This document shows positions 1 to 9,340 of a DNA stretch of 42,077 nucleotides, in pieces. Every line of letters starts with the position of its first letter. The first letter of the stretch is position 1. A model generated the notes under the pieces. The model saw only the letters and a list, made by a program, of their open reading frames with translations, was not told the DNA's origin and did no database searches. The stretch covers positions 1-42,077 of the forward strand of contig JAFAOS010000049.1 of NCBI GenBank assembly GCA_019247515.1, given 5' to 3'. The translations under genes and the position numbers were made by a program. This stretch comes from Chloroflexota bacterium. GTDB lineage: Bacteria; Chloroflexota; UBA6077; CF-72.

Positions 1-3000
1 CTGGGCAGAACGCGTGGCGACAGCACTGGCGCTCGGTGCGGACGTGGGCGAAGCCGCGACCTGGGCCAGCGGCTGGACGCTGAAGGCGGCCGCCACCTGC
101 TGCTCGGGTCCGAAATCGCTTGCCGACGCTGCATCGGCGAGGGATCCATCGCCGATTGGACCTGGAGCACCAAGCTGGGGCAGGACCTCGGCCACGCTGG
201 TGCGGTTGCCCACGTTGTCGAGCGTGTAGCTGTGCTGGCTGATGGTGTTTGAGCCTGCCTCATTCCACACCTCGGTCAGTCGGCGTGCATTGTCGTAACT
301 GAACTGATTGGTGGTTCCGTTTGCGTTTGTGACGGTGTTCAGCAGACCATCCGCGAAGTAGCTGTAGCCGGTGGTGCGATTGCCCCAGTCTTTCAGCGAT
401 TGCAGCCGATTGCCTGCATCGAAGGTGTACGCGACCGCCGACCCGTCGGGGTAGATGACCTTCGTCCGGTTGCCGTCCAGGTCATAGCGGTAGCCCACCG
501 TGCCGGCTGGCGCCGCGACGGACAGCAGGCGATCCAGCTCGTCGTAGCCGTAGCTGGTCGTGCCGGTGCCGTCACCCATGCTGGTGCGATTGCCATTGGT
601 GTCGTACGCGTAGTTGATGTTGGGGGTGGTCGACGTGCCCGGTGCCGCGTTGCTGTAGCTGACCGACGTCAACCGGTTGAGCGCGTCATACCCAAAGCTG
701 GTCAGCTGATTGAGCGGGTCGGTCACGCTCAGGCGGTTGCTGTTGGCGTCGTAACTCGTCAGCGTGATCAGCGTCTGGCTGCCCGTCGAGCCATCCGGCG
801 TGGCCGGCCAGCTCCCCTGTGGGTACTGGATTTCCTTGCGTGCGCGATTGAGTCCATCGTAGGCGTAGTCGACGACCTCTTCGGATGAGCTGCCGGCGGC
901 GCGATCCACCCGCACCAGGTTGCCCAGAGCGTCGTAGCTGTACAGCGTGCGGATCTTGCTCGAGTCGCTATTCGGGTCGCTGGCCGTCGCGCTCTGATCG
1001 ACCTCGGCCAGGCTATCGCGCGGGTCGTACTGGTAGCGCGTGATCTGGCCATTGGCATCGGTCAGGCTCAGGCGGTTGCCCACCGCGTCGAAGGCGGCAC
1101 TCGTGCTGAGCGTCGCCCCACCAGCGACCGGCGCCGGCGCGGTGGCCTGAGTGAGACGGTCCTCACTGTCGTAGGCGAAGTTCCATACGTTGCCCAATGG
1201 GTCCGTCAGGCTGGTGCGCCGACCGACGGCATCGTACGCGTAACTGGTGGTGTTGCTAAGCGGGTCCTTGACGCTCGCCAGCAGGCCCGCCTGGCTGCCC
1301 GAAGCGTTGTAGGTCAGGGTCGTGGCTTCACCACGCGGTGAGGTGACGGTCGTGACCAGACCGGGGTTCGCAGCATCGGCATACGCGAAGTGCGTCGTCG
1401 CCGTCTGCGGGCCCGCATCGGGATCGGTGTACTTGCGCGTGACCGTCAGGAGTTCGGTGCCCAGCGTGGTGTCGTAGGTCATGTCGGTGACGTACAGACC
1501 ACTGCCGTTGACGGCGCCAGTCAGGTTGGTCGAGCACGTCACACTGCCGCCGTTGGCGACACCCTTCGGCGCCACCGTCTCGACGACATTGTTCTTGCTG
1601 TCGTATTTGACCAGCGTGACCAGGGGATTCGCGCCGCTGGCAGGCGGCGGCGAGATCGTGCGCGTCAGATTCCCAAGACTGCCGGCAATGGCTGCCCCGG
1701 TGTAGTCCACGTCGTAGCAGAAGCCGGTTGTGTTGCCGCGCGGGTCGGTGACCTGATTCCGGAAGCCCTGAGCGTTGTACTGATAGGTCTCTGTCAGCGT
1801 CTCGGTGGAGCTCGGCTTGCTGACGTGCTGCGTGATTTGAGACGCACTGTTGTACGTGTCGACCTGCTGCGGCGCAAAGCCGTCGAAGCTGGTGGTCGGA
1901 TAGGTAACCGTGGTCGTCACGTTCCCCTGGCCATCCGGCGCGCCGTAGCTGAAGGTGGTCTGCTGACCCGTGTTCAGGCCCTGAGCGTCCTTCTGCGTGG
2001 CCACGCGACCCTGGCTGTCGTAGGTCATCGTCAGCGCGACGTGCCCATTGGCATCGGTGATGCTCGTCAGGTGGGAAGTGGTCCCGTCGTAGGCGTACGT
2101 GGTGATCTGGTTGTTGCGGTCCGTGACAGTCTGCAGTCGGCCCTGGCTGTCATAGCCGTACTTGACCACCCGCCCGGACCAGTCTGTGACACTCGTCCTG
2201 AGGCCGCTGGTCGGATCGTATGCAAACGTGAGCGTGCCCCGGTTCGCGGGATCCGATACAGCCGTCAATTGACCACTCCCCTTATACGTGAGCGACGACG
2301 CGTTCCCATATCGATCCACCACGTTGGTCAGCTGCCCGCTTGAGTTGAAATTCCACTTCGTCTGATCCGGACCAGTGGCGGTGTAGCTGCCGTCCCCGTT
2401 GGCAACCAACTGCCGAGACACTCCGCTTGGGGCTGTGTACACCCCAGAGCCAGCATTGATGTAGCGGTTGGCGCGCCCCTCTGAAGTGATCAGATAGACA
2501 TCTGATGAGTTTGCAACCGCGTGCAATTCGATCGCATAATTGTCTCGCCAACCAGGCCCGTAGGCACCCGAGCGCGGATCGTTGGAATTGTAGGCTCGGA
2601 CGATCGACAGGCTCGGCCCCCTGCCCGCAATTGCGAGATCCGAATGGATGTATTGATAGTCGCCGTTGAGAGTGCTTACCGGATCGGGCGTTTCCATAAG
2701 CTGGGCGCCCTCGCCTGGATCGCTGGCGACAACGAGGTCATTTGGATCGGTCGCGAGCCCACCCCCCGCGGTTACCCATGTAACGAGCGTCTGGCCATTG
2801 AGGCGCAGTAGATCAGCATCACTCGGGTCTGCTCTGTTCCCGTTAATGTCGAGACTTGTTGTGGGAGGGCTACCGTCCGCCGCGGCCTCTGCTTGAGCAG
2901 CGTTCGAGCAGCCGCTCTCGAAGCTGACTCGACACAGGTTGTCGTTGTAGTCGTACGAACCACCCGAGGTTGTGCCGAATGTTGTAACCATCGGAGTTGA

Positions 3001-3756
3001 GCCTGGGTCCCAAATCCAGCCCAAGATGTAGTAGCTATTTCCAGCGGTGAGGGTCTGGCCACCGCTGAGAGTACAGGTGTACTCCCGGTTGCTCGGGTTG
3101 ATGATGCCCGTGATGGCGCACTTGTCTACAAAAGGCTCAGGACCGGCCAGGTTGGTGAATTGGTAAATCGCTACCCATACTGTGGTCGCGTACTCCGAAC
3201 AGTTTGTTCCGCAGGCGCTGCTGTCGATCCACAGGTGGGCTGTACGCGCGGTGCCCGTCGCCTGCGCCGTGAACGCGGAGCCGTGGAATGTTGCCCCATC
3301 GCCCGGGCGGTACGGACCGGTGGCAGCGGTATTTCCCGTTGGTGTACCGTTATTGCCGACCAGAATCGACTGCTGGGCATAGGCAGCGCTGGTCAGCGGG
3401 TTAGCTGGTGCCAGCGGCGTGGACGCAAAAACAACCGCGCCGGTGGCGACCGCCGCTCGCACGAGCCATGGCACATTCAGATCGCCCAGGTCCTGCAACG
3501 GCCTGACCACACCTGCCAACGAGCCGACAGTCTGTTCCCACGTGCCGCTGTCGGGGCTGACCGACGTCTTGGCCGCACCTGCTCCGCTCATGGAACTCAA
3601 CAGCAGCGAGAGAGTCAACCACACCCTGGCGATTGAAGGGCCGACCGATCGGGTCAAAGCCGCAACGGTGCGGCGCAGCGAATGAGTTACACGTTGAGCT
3701 TCGTTGCCGTGCTTCTTGCGCGAATGGGAACGAAAACGGTGGACCAGCTTATACAT
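1..3756 (-). CDS. RHS/YD-repeat protein with DUF6531-like domain, 3' end outside the window
   Basis: The frame is open from ATG 3756 to the left edge (at least 1252 codons, no stop). Residues 1-130 hold two hydrophobic stretches (about 43-61 and 96-112). The second ends in AYA-QQ, like a signal-peptidase site, so a GTG start near 3510 is an alternative. Around residues 355-410 lies the block that opens RHS proteins (PDPVSTLNGDYQY, GRGPSL, AYGPGW). From about residue 470 there are many YD repeats, for example YDTNGNRTSM, YGYDELDRL and YRYDLDGNR. RHS/YD repeats usually form a large hollow shell around a variable C-terminal toxin, and that end is not in view. The protein is probably exported. 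The insertion sequence ends only 4 bp upstream of ATG 3756, so the native start region is probably disrupted. The family call is firm; the exact start is not. Confidence 0.9.
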   Translation of the reverse strand, partial: MYKLVHRFRSHSRKKHGNEAQRVTHSLRRTVAALTRSVGPSIARVWLTLSLLLSSMSGAGAAKTSVSPDSGTWEQTVGSLAGVVRPLQDLGDLNVPWLVRAAVATGAVVFASTPLAPANPLTSAAYAQQSILVGNNGTPTGNTAATGPYRPGDGATFHGSAFTAQATGTARTAHLWIDSSACGTNCSEYATTVWVAIYQFTNLAGPEPFVDKCAITGIINPSNREYTCTLSGGQTLTAGNSYYILGWIWDPGSTPMVTTFGTTSGGSYDYNDNLCRVSFESGCSNAAQAEAAADGSPPTTSLDINGNRADPSDADLLRLNGQTLVTWVTAGGGLATDPNDLVVASDPGEGAQLMETPDPVSTLNGDYQYIHSDLAIAGRGPSLSIVRAYNSNDPRSGAYGPGWRDNYAIELHAVANSSDVYLITSEGRANRYINAGSGVYTAPSGVSRQLVANGDGSYTATGPDQTKWNFNSSGQLTNVVDRYGNASSLTYKGSGQLTAVSDPANRGTLTFAYDPTSGLRTSVTDWSGRVVKYGYDSQGRLQTVTDRNNQITTYAYDGTTSHLTSITDANGHVALTMTYDSQGRVATQKDAQGLNTGQQTTFSYGAPDGQGNVTTTVTYPTTSFDGFAPQQVDTYNSASQITQHVSKPSSTETLTETYQYNAQGFRNQVTDPRGNTTGFCYDVDYTGAAIAGSLGNLTRTISPPPASGANPLVTLVKYDSKNNVVETVAPKGVANGGSVTCSTNLTGAVNGSGLYVTDMTYDTTLGTELLTVTRKYTDPDAGPQTATTHFAYADAANPGLVTTVTSPRGEATTLTYNASGSQAGLLASVKDPLSNTTSYAYDAVGRRTSLTDPLGNVWNFAYDSEDRLTQATAPAPVAGGATLSTSAAFDAVGNRLSLTDANGQITRYQYDPRDSLAEVDQSATASDPNSDSSKIRTLYSYDALGNLVRVDRAAGSSSEEVVDYAYDGLNRARKEIQYPQGSWPATPDGSTGSQTLITLTSYDANSNRLSVTDPLNQLTSFGYDALNRLTSVSYSNAAPGTSTTPNINYAYDTNGNRTSMGDGTGTTSYGYDELDRLLSVAAPAGTVGYRYDLDGNRTKVIYPDGSAVAYTFDAGNRLQSLKDWGNRTTGYSYFADGLLNTVTNANGTTNQFSYDNARRLTEVWNEAGSNTISQHSYTLDNVGNRTSVAEVLPQLGAPGPIGDGSLADAASASDFGPEQQVAAAFSVQPLAQVAASPTSAPSASAVATRSAQ

Positions 3757-3760
3757 GACT

Positions 3761-5143
3761 TGAAGTTTGGACAAGAAATTGTGAGAAATTGTCGGATTAG
3801 GCAGCTCTGGGTGGAGCACGTCGTGCGACTTGGTAGTGCGGTGGAGGAGTCAAACGGCATCCTTTCTGACGTCCCGGTGATTTTCCGCGTCTGCGAGGTG
3901 CACGTGCTGGAGTACTCACCCGGAGCAAAATTCCGCTGAAGTGGCGGTGAACTTGACCTGGGGTGGCCAACCCGTCCGGTCGCGGGCGCTCCCACGGAAG
4001 ACGGACCTCGCTGACCAGGGGGCGGGCCAACCACAATTGCCAGCAGGCGCAGGCGATCAGCCAACTCCAACGGTCGGCTGCATTGGGGTGCCGCGGACGA
4101 ACCGTGGTCCAGCCGAGGTTCTGTTTGAAGAAGCGGAAGGCGTGCTCGACTGTGAAGCGGCGCAGGTACCAGCACCACACGACGCTCAGGTCAGCTGGCA
4201 AGGGACCACCGATCCAGGCCAGTCACAGGGGCCGAGGTGGGAGCTGCTTGTTGGGCAGTCGCTCGACTTGGACACGGATCACGCTGAAGGGAGCATCTGG
4301 CGCGCCGCTGACGTGGAGCTCGGTCCAGACGTCGATCGAGACGACCCCGTACGCTGGGTGATCCAGTTGAGCCGACGCCTGCGGCGGGCCATGGGTGGCT
4401 TCGTCCGCCAAGCGAAACGGCTCACCATGCAGCCGTGGCCGACCTCGGCCGAGATGTTGTTCGGGAGTGCGATACACCACGCGCTTCTTGGCCAAGCGCA
4501 CCAACAGGTCAGCGTCCACGTCGGCGACGGCCAAGGTCTCCAGGTCGTAGCCACTGTCGAGAGTGACCACTGGACGCGGCGCACCAGGCGGTTGCGCTTT
4601 TCGCACGGCGGCGATCTGCTCGAGGGCTACCGCTGTCGCCGACTTGGCCGTTGGACCGCGGCGTTGCACGTCCAACGGCAACACCCAACTGCCAGCCACG
4701 TCCGGCACGGCGACCAGCCACTGATAGGCCCAAGCCGGTACCACACCATTTTGTGGCCAGCCGGGCAGTGGCCGGTACTCCCATGTGCGGTCGGCACTGG
4801 CGCGGGCGGCGGGGCGAGGCCAATTGGTGCCGTCGATCACCCACAGCGGACGGCCATCGACCACAGCCGAGTCCGCCAGCGTCCGCACAAACAGCTCGCG
4901 CAAGGCGATCGCGTCGACGGATCCATCCGCCAACGCGTCGCACGTACTCGGCCAGTGGCGGCGGAACGCAGCTGTCAAGCTGAGCCGCACCAACGTGCTG
5001 CGGTGGGCCGCTGTCAAGGCCGCATCCACCAGTTCAAACAAGCTATCCTGACGCAGGCCCAGGTCGTCGTAGAGCGCCTGACGGAAGTGGCGGAGCCTCT
5101 CCCAAGCATCGGTTTCCAACACACGCCGACTTGACAGACTTCA
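3761..5143. mobile_element. Insertion sequence with DDE transposase and imperfect terminal inverted repeats
   Basis: The element surrounds one transposase frame. Its likely ends are TGAAGTTTGGACAAG at 3761-3775 and CTTGACAGACTTCA at 5130-5143. Reverse-complemented, the right end reads TGAAGTCTGTCAAG, which matches the left end with a mismatch and small gaps. Flanking GACT (3757-3760) and CACT (5144-5147) could be a mutated 4-bp target duplication, but they differ at one base, so the boundaries are provisional. The left end lies 4 bp from the RHS start codon and the right end 3 bp from the stop of a tiny ORF, so the element appears to have split a small-ORF/RHS pair. Confidence 0.7.
3797..5122 (-). 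pseudogene. DDE transposase (IS701-like/NF041680-type) interrupted by an in-frame TGA
   Basis: Reading starts at GTG 5122 and runs 299 codons to a TGA at 4225-4223. The same frame then continues without a shift to 3797. The first part holds the first two acidic residues of the DDE triad: Asp97 in VIDGTNWPRP and Asp189 in VTLDSGYD. The part after the stop holds the third, Glu326 in FTVEHAFRFFKQNLGW, and the basic tail SPGRQKG usual for this group. From memory of the family, the interrupted position (PRPL-stop-LAW) is normally Trp, so TGG to TGA is the simplest change. The truncated product lacks the catalytic Glu and should be inactive unless the stop is read through. A TTG at 4201 could start the C-terminal half separately. 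Confidence 0.85.
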
Positions 5144-5146
5144 CAC

Positions 5147-5227
5147 TTAACCGGAAGACCCTCCACCCGTCTGGGCCAGTTCGTTGTCTAAAGTCGAGTT
5201 ATACAACGCGTCGACGAAACGCTGCAT
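5147..5227 (-). CDS. Tiny ORF (26 aa) with a strong Shine-Dalgarno sequence
   Basis: An ATG at 5227 is preceded by GGGAGGGGAG (5237-5228), one of the best ribosome-binding sites in this part of the window, with about 4 nt of spacing from its core. The peptide starts MQRFVDALYN and ends in the Gly/Ser-rich tail TGGGSSG. Its TAA lies 3 bp from the IS right end. Without the IS it would end about 10 nt before the RHS start codon, so it may be a leader or partner ORF of the RHS gene. No family is recognised. It could instead be the truncated start of a longer gene. Confidence 0.35.
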   Translation of the reverse strand: MQRFVDALYNSTLDNELAQTGGGSSG

Positions 5228-5794
5228 CTCCCCTCCCGTAACAGCTTGGGTTGCGAGTAGCGGTGCGGCGCTGTCGATCCCGAATACGGCTCGCTTCCCA
5301 CTGTGGCGTGCGAGACGGTACCCGAACCGCGAGGCGGAGGGGAATGTCAAAACCGGCAGATTTTGCTTCCGGTTCCGGAAGCTCGTACTTGGGACGTCGT
5401 GAAATTCAGATGAAACTGATGCTAATTGTGGGAACCGGCACACGCGCCGACTGGTGTAGCGAAAATGCCGCACCGGGCGACGCCGCACGCTCCGCCAACG
5501 GACAAAGCCGAGCACTCGTTCACTGCACGTGATCGCGTCTGCGCGTACATGCCGCGTCGACACGCGCAGCTCCTCGCCGACATCATGCCGCCGAGCATCC
5601 GCGAGCGACTAGCTCCAGCAGTTGGCGTACATGCCGCTCCCATACATTGGTTTGCACATTTCATCTGACGCACGACAGCCCTCTCACAACGAGACCGTTG
5701 TCAGGGAACGCTGTCGCTCGACAAGATTCGGGCCAGGCTTACGGAATGAAAATGTCAGATCAGGCAGATATTTCTTCCCGACCCGACCATTCAT
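5228..5794. other. Gene-poor stretch between IS/tiny ORF and response regulator
   Basis: Several short overlapping frames exist on both strands, but none has a clear ribosome-binding site or recognisable motif, and they contradict each other. I see no convincing gene, RNA or repeat here beyond the ribosome-binding site of the tiny ORF at its left end. Confidence 0.5.
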
Positions 5795-6488
5795 TTACTC
5801 GACGGAACGCCGAGCCTGCAACGTGGAACCAGTGAGCGTCGATGGGCGCGCAGGTTGATACAGTCCGTGGGCGCCGGCCCAGGCTGCGGTTTCCTCGCGG
5901 CTGCTCACGCCAAGGAGTGCCCGCAGCCGCTCCAGTCGGGCGCGTACTGTCCGCGCTGAAACACTCAGATGCTCACCAAGCTCGTTCGTCCGATCGGCCA
6001 AGAGCCACCAGCTCGAGTAGTCTCCGATCCCTTTTGTTGAGCAGGCGCGCGGCCGGTTCAACCAGTGCATACTTGCCTCGAAGCTGGATACGTGTACGTG
6101 CGGTAGTGCCATTATCCTCGAGTGCGGCAACGATCTCAGCCGGAGTTACCTGCGCATCCAGGACCTCGTCTATGCCATTTTCTATGAGCTCCTGCACGTG
6201 CCAGGCCAGGGTTGGCTTCGAACAGCACACAATCGCCAGTATTCGTAAGTCCGGCCGTTTCTTCCGAAGCGCTACACACAGGCGGACGCCGCCGTCTGGG
6301 TCCGCGCCCACATCGACGATCACGGCAATTGCCTGGGCTACCTCGTCGGCCCATGCGTCAAGCCTGCCATCATCGATTGGCACCCGTACAAGCTTCAGCC
6401 CGGATCTACTCCGGCGACTCTGTCCAAAAAAGCAGGCCTGGACCGAAGGTCGATCGCTGGCCAGCAGGACGCGCGGGGATAAGTGCAA
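5795..6488 (-). pseudogene. Response regulator (receiver plus LuxR-type HTH), frameshifted
   Basis: The first frame begins at TTG 6494 or 6488. The latter is preferred because GGAGG stands 6 nt before it. It encodes a receiver-like domain: VLLASDRP at the start and Asp in VIVDVGADPDGG as the likely phosphorylation site region. It enters a LuxR-type HTH at NKRDRRLLELVALGRS and hits a TGA at 5973-5975. The rest of the HTH is perfect in another frame (NELGEHLSVSARTVRARLE) and ends at 5795. A one-base insertion, or an equivalent 2-base deletion, near 5985-5995 would restore one protein of about 230 residues. This may be true decay or a sequencing error. It stands alone with no kinase beside it. 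Confidence 0.7.
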
Positions 6489-6494
6489 GTGCAA

Positions 6495-6982
6495 CCTCCA
6501 ATAGATCAGTCGGCTGGCCGGATGTCATCCTTGCGTACAGGTCTCCGGCAGGCACAAGTCCGTTTGGGCGTGCGGTTATACACGATGTTCCCAGAACGCG
6601 CGTGAAATGAGGGGCGGACGAAGGCTTTTTTTGCCTGCGCGCTGATGCCGCTCAGCGTGCTCGAACCTCCGGGGCCGAGCACCTGCACGGGGTGCCCGCT
6701 GCCCCCTTGCCCAGGCGGTTGGCCCAGCGGATCATAGCTGCAGGTCCTTGCCTCGAACCGCGCATAACAAACACGTCTGTGATAGTGCGCCCCAGCGAGC
6801 CGCTGCACAGCCGGGGGTGAGCCTCAAGCCGGATCTCCCCAAGACGGACGCCAACGAACCGCCCCTGGTGTGCTGGGCAACGATCCGGTCCGATGGACCT
6901 ACAGGGGTCCGCGACGCTCAGCCGTTTCGCAACAGGACAGAAACGCTCCACACGTCGGGGCATACCACGCACGGGCTATGGA
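6495..6982. other. Gene-free stretch upstream of the response regulator
   Basis: Short frames on both strands overlap and show no recognisable domain or ribosome-binding site, apart from the GGAGG serving the response regulator at about 6495-6499. I see no repeat or RNA structure that stands out. Confidence 0.45.
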
Positions 6983-7400
6983 TCACTCCTGAGCCGGGTC
7001 CTCGCTTGAACCGAGCCCGCGCTCTCCGGCGGCGGCCAGTAACTGCTGCTGGAGATCGCCAATCCAGCCGACGCCGAACTGGCGAAGCACCAGGTCCGTC
7101 GTGACCAGCGGGATGGCCCGCGACGAACAGCACCGCCACCAGACCGCGCGCATCGGGTTCGGCGTGGTCGTCCCAAACCTCATCACGGCCGGCAACGACC
7201 TGCACACGCCGCGACGATCCGACGGACGGGGCAGTTGGAAATCAGCGGTCGAACCGGGACCCGACAGCGTGACGGGCCGCTGCCGGGGGCTGAGGCCCTC
7301 GAGTGAGCTCGGGCACCCGCGCACGCCCAACATCGACCAGGTCCAGGGCCGACCCATCGACCAGCTCGATCGCGGCGACCAGCCCTAGGGAGGGCCTCTT
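6983..7400 (-). pseudogene. Possible remnant of a PIN-domain (VapC-like) toxin, multiply frameshifted
   Basis: Coding-like fragments appear in all three minus-strand frames. In order they are ELVDGSALDLVDV, then DARGLVAVLFVAGHP, then LVTTDLVLRQFGVGW followed by a helical tail ending at 6983. Together they resemble a PIN nuclease: an early Asp-Ser-Ala-Leu strand, a helix, and the LVTTDLVL strand typical of VapC-type toxins. At least two frame changes would be needed to join them and no intact start is seen. This is a weak call from pattern memory; the stretch may simply be non-coding. Confidence 0.22.
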
Positions 7401-7557
7401 CGGCCGGAGAGTGCATGTTGCGGGAGGGGCGGATTCCAACTGCAAACGTCGGGATCCGGCGCATGGCATGCGCGCACAACCGTTTCAGCAGGTGACAACC
7501 GGGCCGGCAGCATCGTGGAGCAGCAACCGCTCGACAAACTGCCGCGAGGAGTCGCTG

Positions 7558-8955
7558 CTAGCTGGCTTGGACGAACTCCTGACGGATCTGTTCCACGTCC
7601 ACATCCTCCGGCTGCGGCAGATCGGCCAGCTCGCGCAAACAGGCGAAGTCGAGGAACGCGCGGGTGGTGACGAGCAGGTGGTGCTGGTCGAAGGCGACCA
7701 GGCCGTGGATGAGCAACGTGTCGAGCGCGCTGTCGCTGCTGGCGCCGCGGATGTGCTCGATGCCGGCGCGCGCAATCGGCTGCTTGTAGGCGACAATGGT
7801 CAGTACTTCCATGGCGGGCTTGGAGAGTGGCACCGGACGCGGATGGCCCAGGTCGCGCTCCACCGAGCGGCTCACTTCCGGCGCCGAGACCAGCTGCAGC
7901 TCGTCGCGCTGACGCTGCACCAGCAGGCCAAGCGGCGGATGCTCGAGCAGGTACGCGTAGGCGGCCTCCAAGCGCTCACGGGTGATGCCGGTGGCCGCCC
8001 GCAGCTCCTTGACGCTGGCGCCCTGGCTGGCTCTGACCCACAGCACGCCGACGATGTGGGCCGCGGCCGCCGGCGTGTCGGTGCGTGGATCGCCATCCAG
8101 CACCGCACGCGGCGGGCGATCGGCGCCGCCGCCGAGGGTTTTTCCGACCAGCGCCCCGAGCCGGGCGCGCGCCTTGGCGGTCCGCCGCGCCACCGTGGAC
8201 GGCTCCAGGGTGGCCAGGCCGTGCAACACGTCATGACCGCGGCGCCGCGCGGCTGCGTTGGGATAGTCCAGCAGGTCAAGCGCGGCCAGCAGCTGCGGGG
8301 CCAGCTGGCAGTGCGTCGGAAACGGCCACGGCCCGTCGACGACGCGCAACAGGATGGACCTGCTCGTGGGCACAGCGCGCGTTCGATCGAGTGTCGTTTG
8401 CAGCCGACGCAACCACTCGGCCTGGACGTACGCATCCAGCGTCCAGGGCATGTCGGCCGCGAGCTCGTCCCAGGCGTAGGGCGCCGCGGCGCTCGCCCCG
8501 CTGCGCACCAGGCTGGCGTCCCGCTCGAGCGTGGTCAGCACGTCCGGCGGCACGTGCTGCACATGCAGCGTGGCGCGGCGCCGCAGCCGCGGCGCCAGCT
8601 CGAGCAGCGTCTGGCTCGTCAGTCGCGCGCGGGCGCGAGACGCATCCTCGGCACGCGCCAGCAGGCCGAGCGTGCGCTGGCTAAGAAAAGCGTCGCCACT
8701 GGCCAATCCGATGCTGGCCCAGGCGTTGGGTGCGCTCAGCGGGCCGCCTGGCGTGCCGCCGGCAACCAGCCAGCGCTCGAGGCTGGTGCGCTCGACGCGC
8801 AGCCCGCCCGCGGTCTGCTCGGCGACCAGGTCGCCCGAGCGCACCAGCTCGTAGACGCGCGTGCGATGGCGACCGAGCAGGCTGGCGGCCTGGCGCACGC
8901 TCAGCCAGGCGGTACCCTCAGGCGTGCGGCCGGCGGCAACAGTGAAGGACGACAT
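7558..8955 (-). CDS. HTH - middle domain - ScpB-like fusion protein (465 aa)
   Basis: Start ATG 8955 is chosen because the excisionase/MerR-like helix-turn-helix begins right after it (residues 17-65: WLSVRQAASLLGRHRTRVYEL to SLERWL). Codons further upstream look non-coding. Residues 75-260 are a helical domain with LLRVVDGPWPFP, reminiscent of the C-terminal part of AbiEi-type antitoxins. Residues about 300-446 match ScpB, the winged-helix partner of SMC/ScpA: VKELRAATG, then SKPAMEVLTIVAYKQPIARAGIEHIRG and FLDFACLRELADLP. ScpB is normally about 200 aa and free-standing beside scpA, and no scpA or smc gene is here. The protein may be a DNA-binding regulator or partition factor of the element that reuses a ScpB dimer. 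The domain calls at both ends are good; the middle is tentative. Confidence 0.75.
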   Translation of the reverse strand: MSSFTVAAGRTPEGTAWLSVRQAASLLGRHRTRVYELVRSGDLVAEQTAGGLRVERTSLERWLVAGGTPGGPLSAPNAWASIGLASGDAFLSQRTLGLLARAEDASRARARLTSQTLLELAPRLRRRATLHVQHVPPDVLTTLERDASLVRSGASAAAPYAWDELAADMPWTLDAYVQAEWLRRLQTTLDRTRAVPTSRSILLRVVDGPWPFPTHCQLAPQLLAALDLLDYPNAAARRRGHDVLHGLATLEPSTVARRTAKARARLGALVGKTLGGGADRPPRAVLDGDPRTDTPAAAAHIVGVLWVRASQGASVKELRAATGITRERLEAAYAYLLEHPPLGLLVQRQRDELQLVSAPEVSRSVERDLGHPRPVPLSKPAMEVLTIVAYKQPIARAGIEHIRGASSDSALDTLLIHGLVAFDQHHLLVTTRAFLDFACLRELADLPQPEDVDVEQIRQEFVQAS

Positions 8956-9003
8956 AAAAACCTGCAGCAGCCGGCGAGCTATTGAACTCGACGCTGTAAC
9001 GGC

Positions 9004-9078
9004 GGCGACAGAACTCGCTGCAGTGGGCGACATACATCGCCGCGGTGACATGCCACGGCGACAGGTCCGGCTGCAGTG
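9004..9078. repeat. Short direct repeats upstream of the HTH-ScpB gene
   Basis: GGCGACA occurs at 9004-9010, 9026-9032 and 9057-9063, and GCTGCAGTG at 9017-9025 and 9070-9078. They lie 50-125 bp upstream of ATG 8955, where an operator for autoregulation by the encoded HTH could sit. No binding data exist, and chance is possible in GC-rich DNA. Confidence 0.3.
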
Positions 9079-9304
9079 AGCGCGGCGCCGTCGAACTGCG
9101 AGCACAACTGGCTGCAAAGAGTTATGTCGTCACTGCACGTCATTGTGTCGTTCAGCACCGAATGAAAAGCAAAATCCGCTCCCTGGGGCGGAGTGTAGCG
9201 GAACCTGGTTTTGGCAGTTGCGAGGACTACCGACAACCGCACAACCCGCTACACCACCAACGCAAACGAACTCAGCAAGCACGTTCTAGTTCCCATAATC
9301 GGCC

Positions 9305-9340
9305 TTGTCGGACCTACACTGGCGCGCTAGACTGGCCGTG
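9305..9340 (+). promoter_or_regulatory. Sigma70-like promoter, leaderless start for the toxin-antitoxin operon
   Basis: TTGTCG at 9305-9310 and TAGACT at 9328-9333 are separated by exactly 17 nt. Seven bases after the -10 box comes GTG 9340, the first codon of the antitoxin, so the transcript would begin at the start codon. No Shine-Dalgarno sequence precedes the GTG, which agrees with leaderless initiation. Confidence 0.6.

Noticed and set aside
1390..2343. Long plus-strand open frame opposite the RHS gene
   Set aside because: The minus strand carries clear YD repeats over the whole stretch; the plus frame is a shadow of high-GC codon use and shows no domain.
1..3756. Periodic repeats considered as a CRISPR array
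   Set aside because: The repeats are divergent YD-type protein repeats in an open frame, without constant repeats and spacers, and no cas gene is near.
4223..4225. TGA read as tryptophan (recoded genetic code)
   Set aside because: Other intact genes in the window, such as the toxin-antitoxin, caspase and VirB4 genes, end in TGA at sensible overlaps, so TGA acts as stop here.
3941..5134. 397-codon plus-strand frame over the IS
   Set aside because: The opposite strand has the DDE transposase with recognisable motifs; the plus frame is a shadow.
7303..8985. 560-codon plus-strand frame opposite the HTH-ScpB gene
   Set aside because: Its residues are Arg/Gln/Ala-rich without motifs, while the minus strand encodes HTH and ScpB domains.
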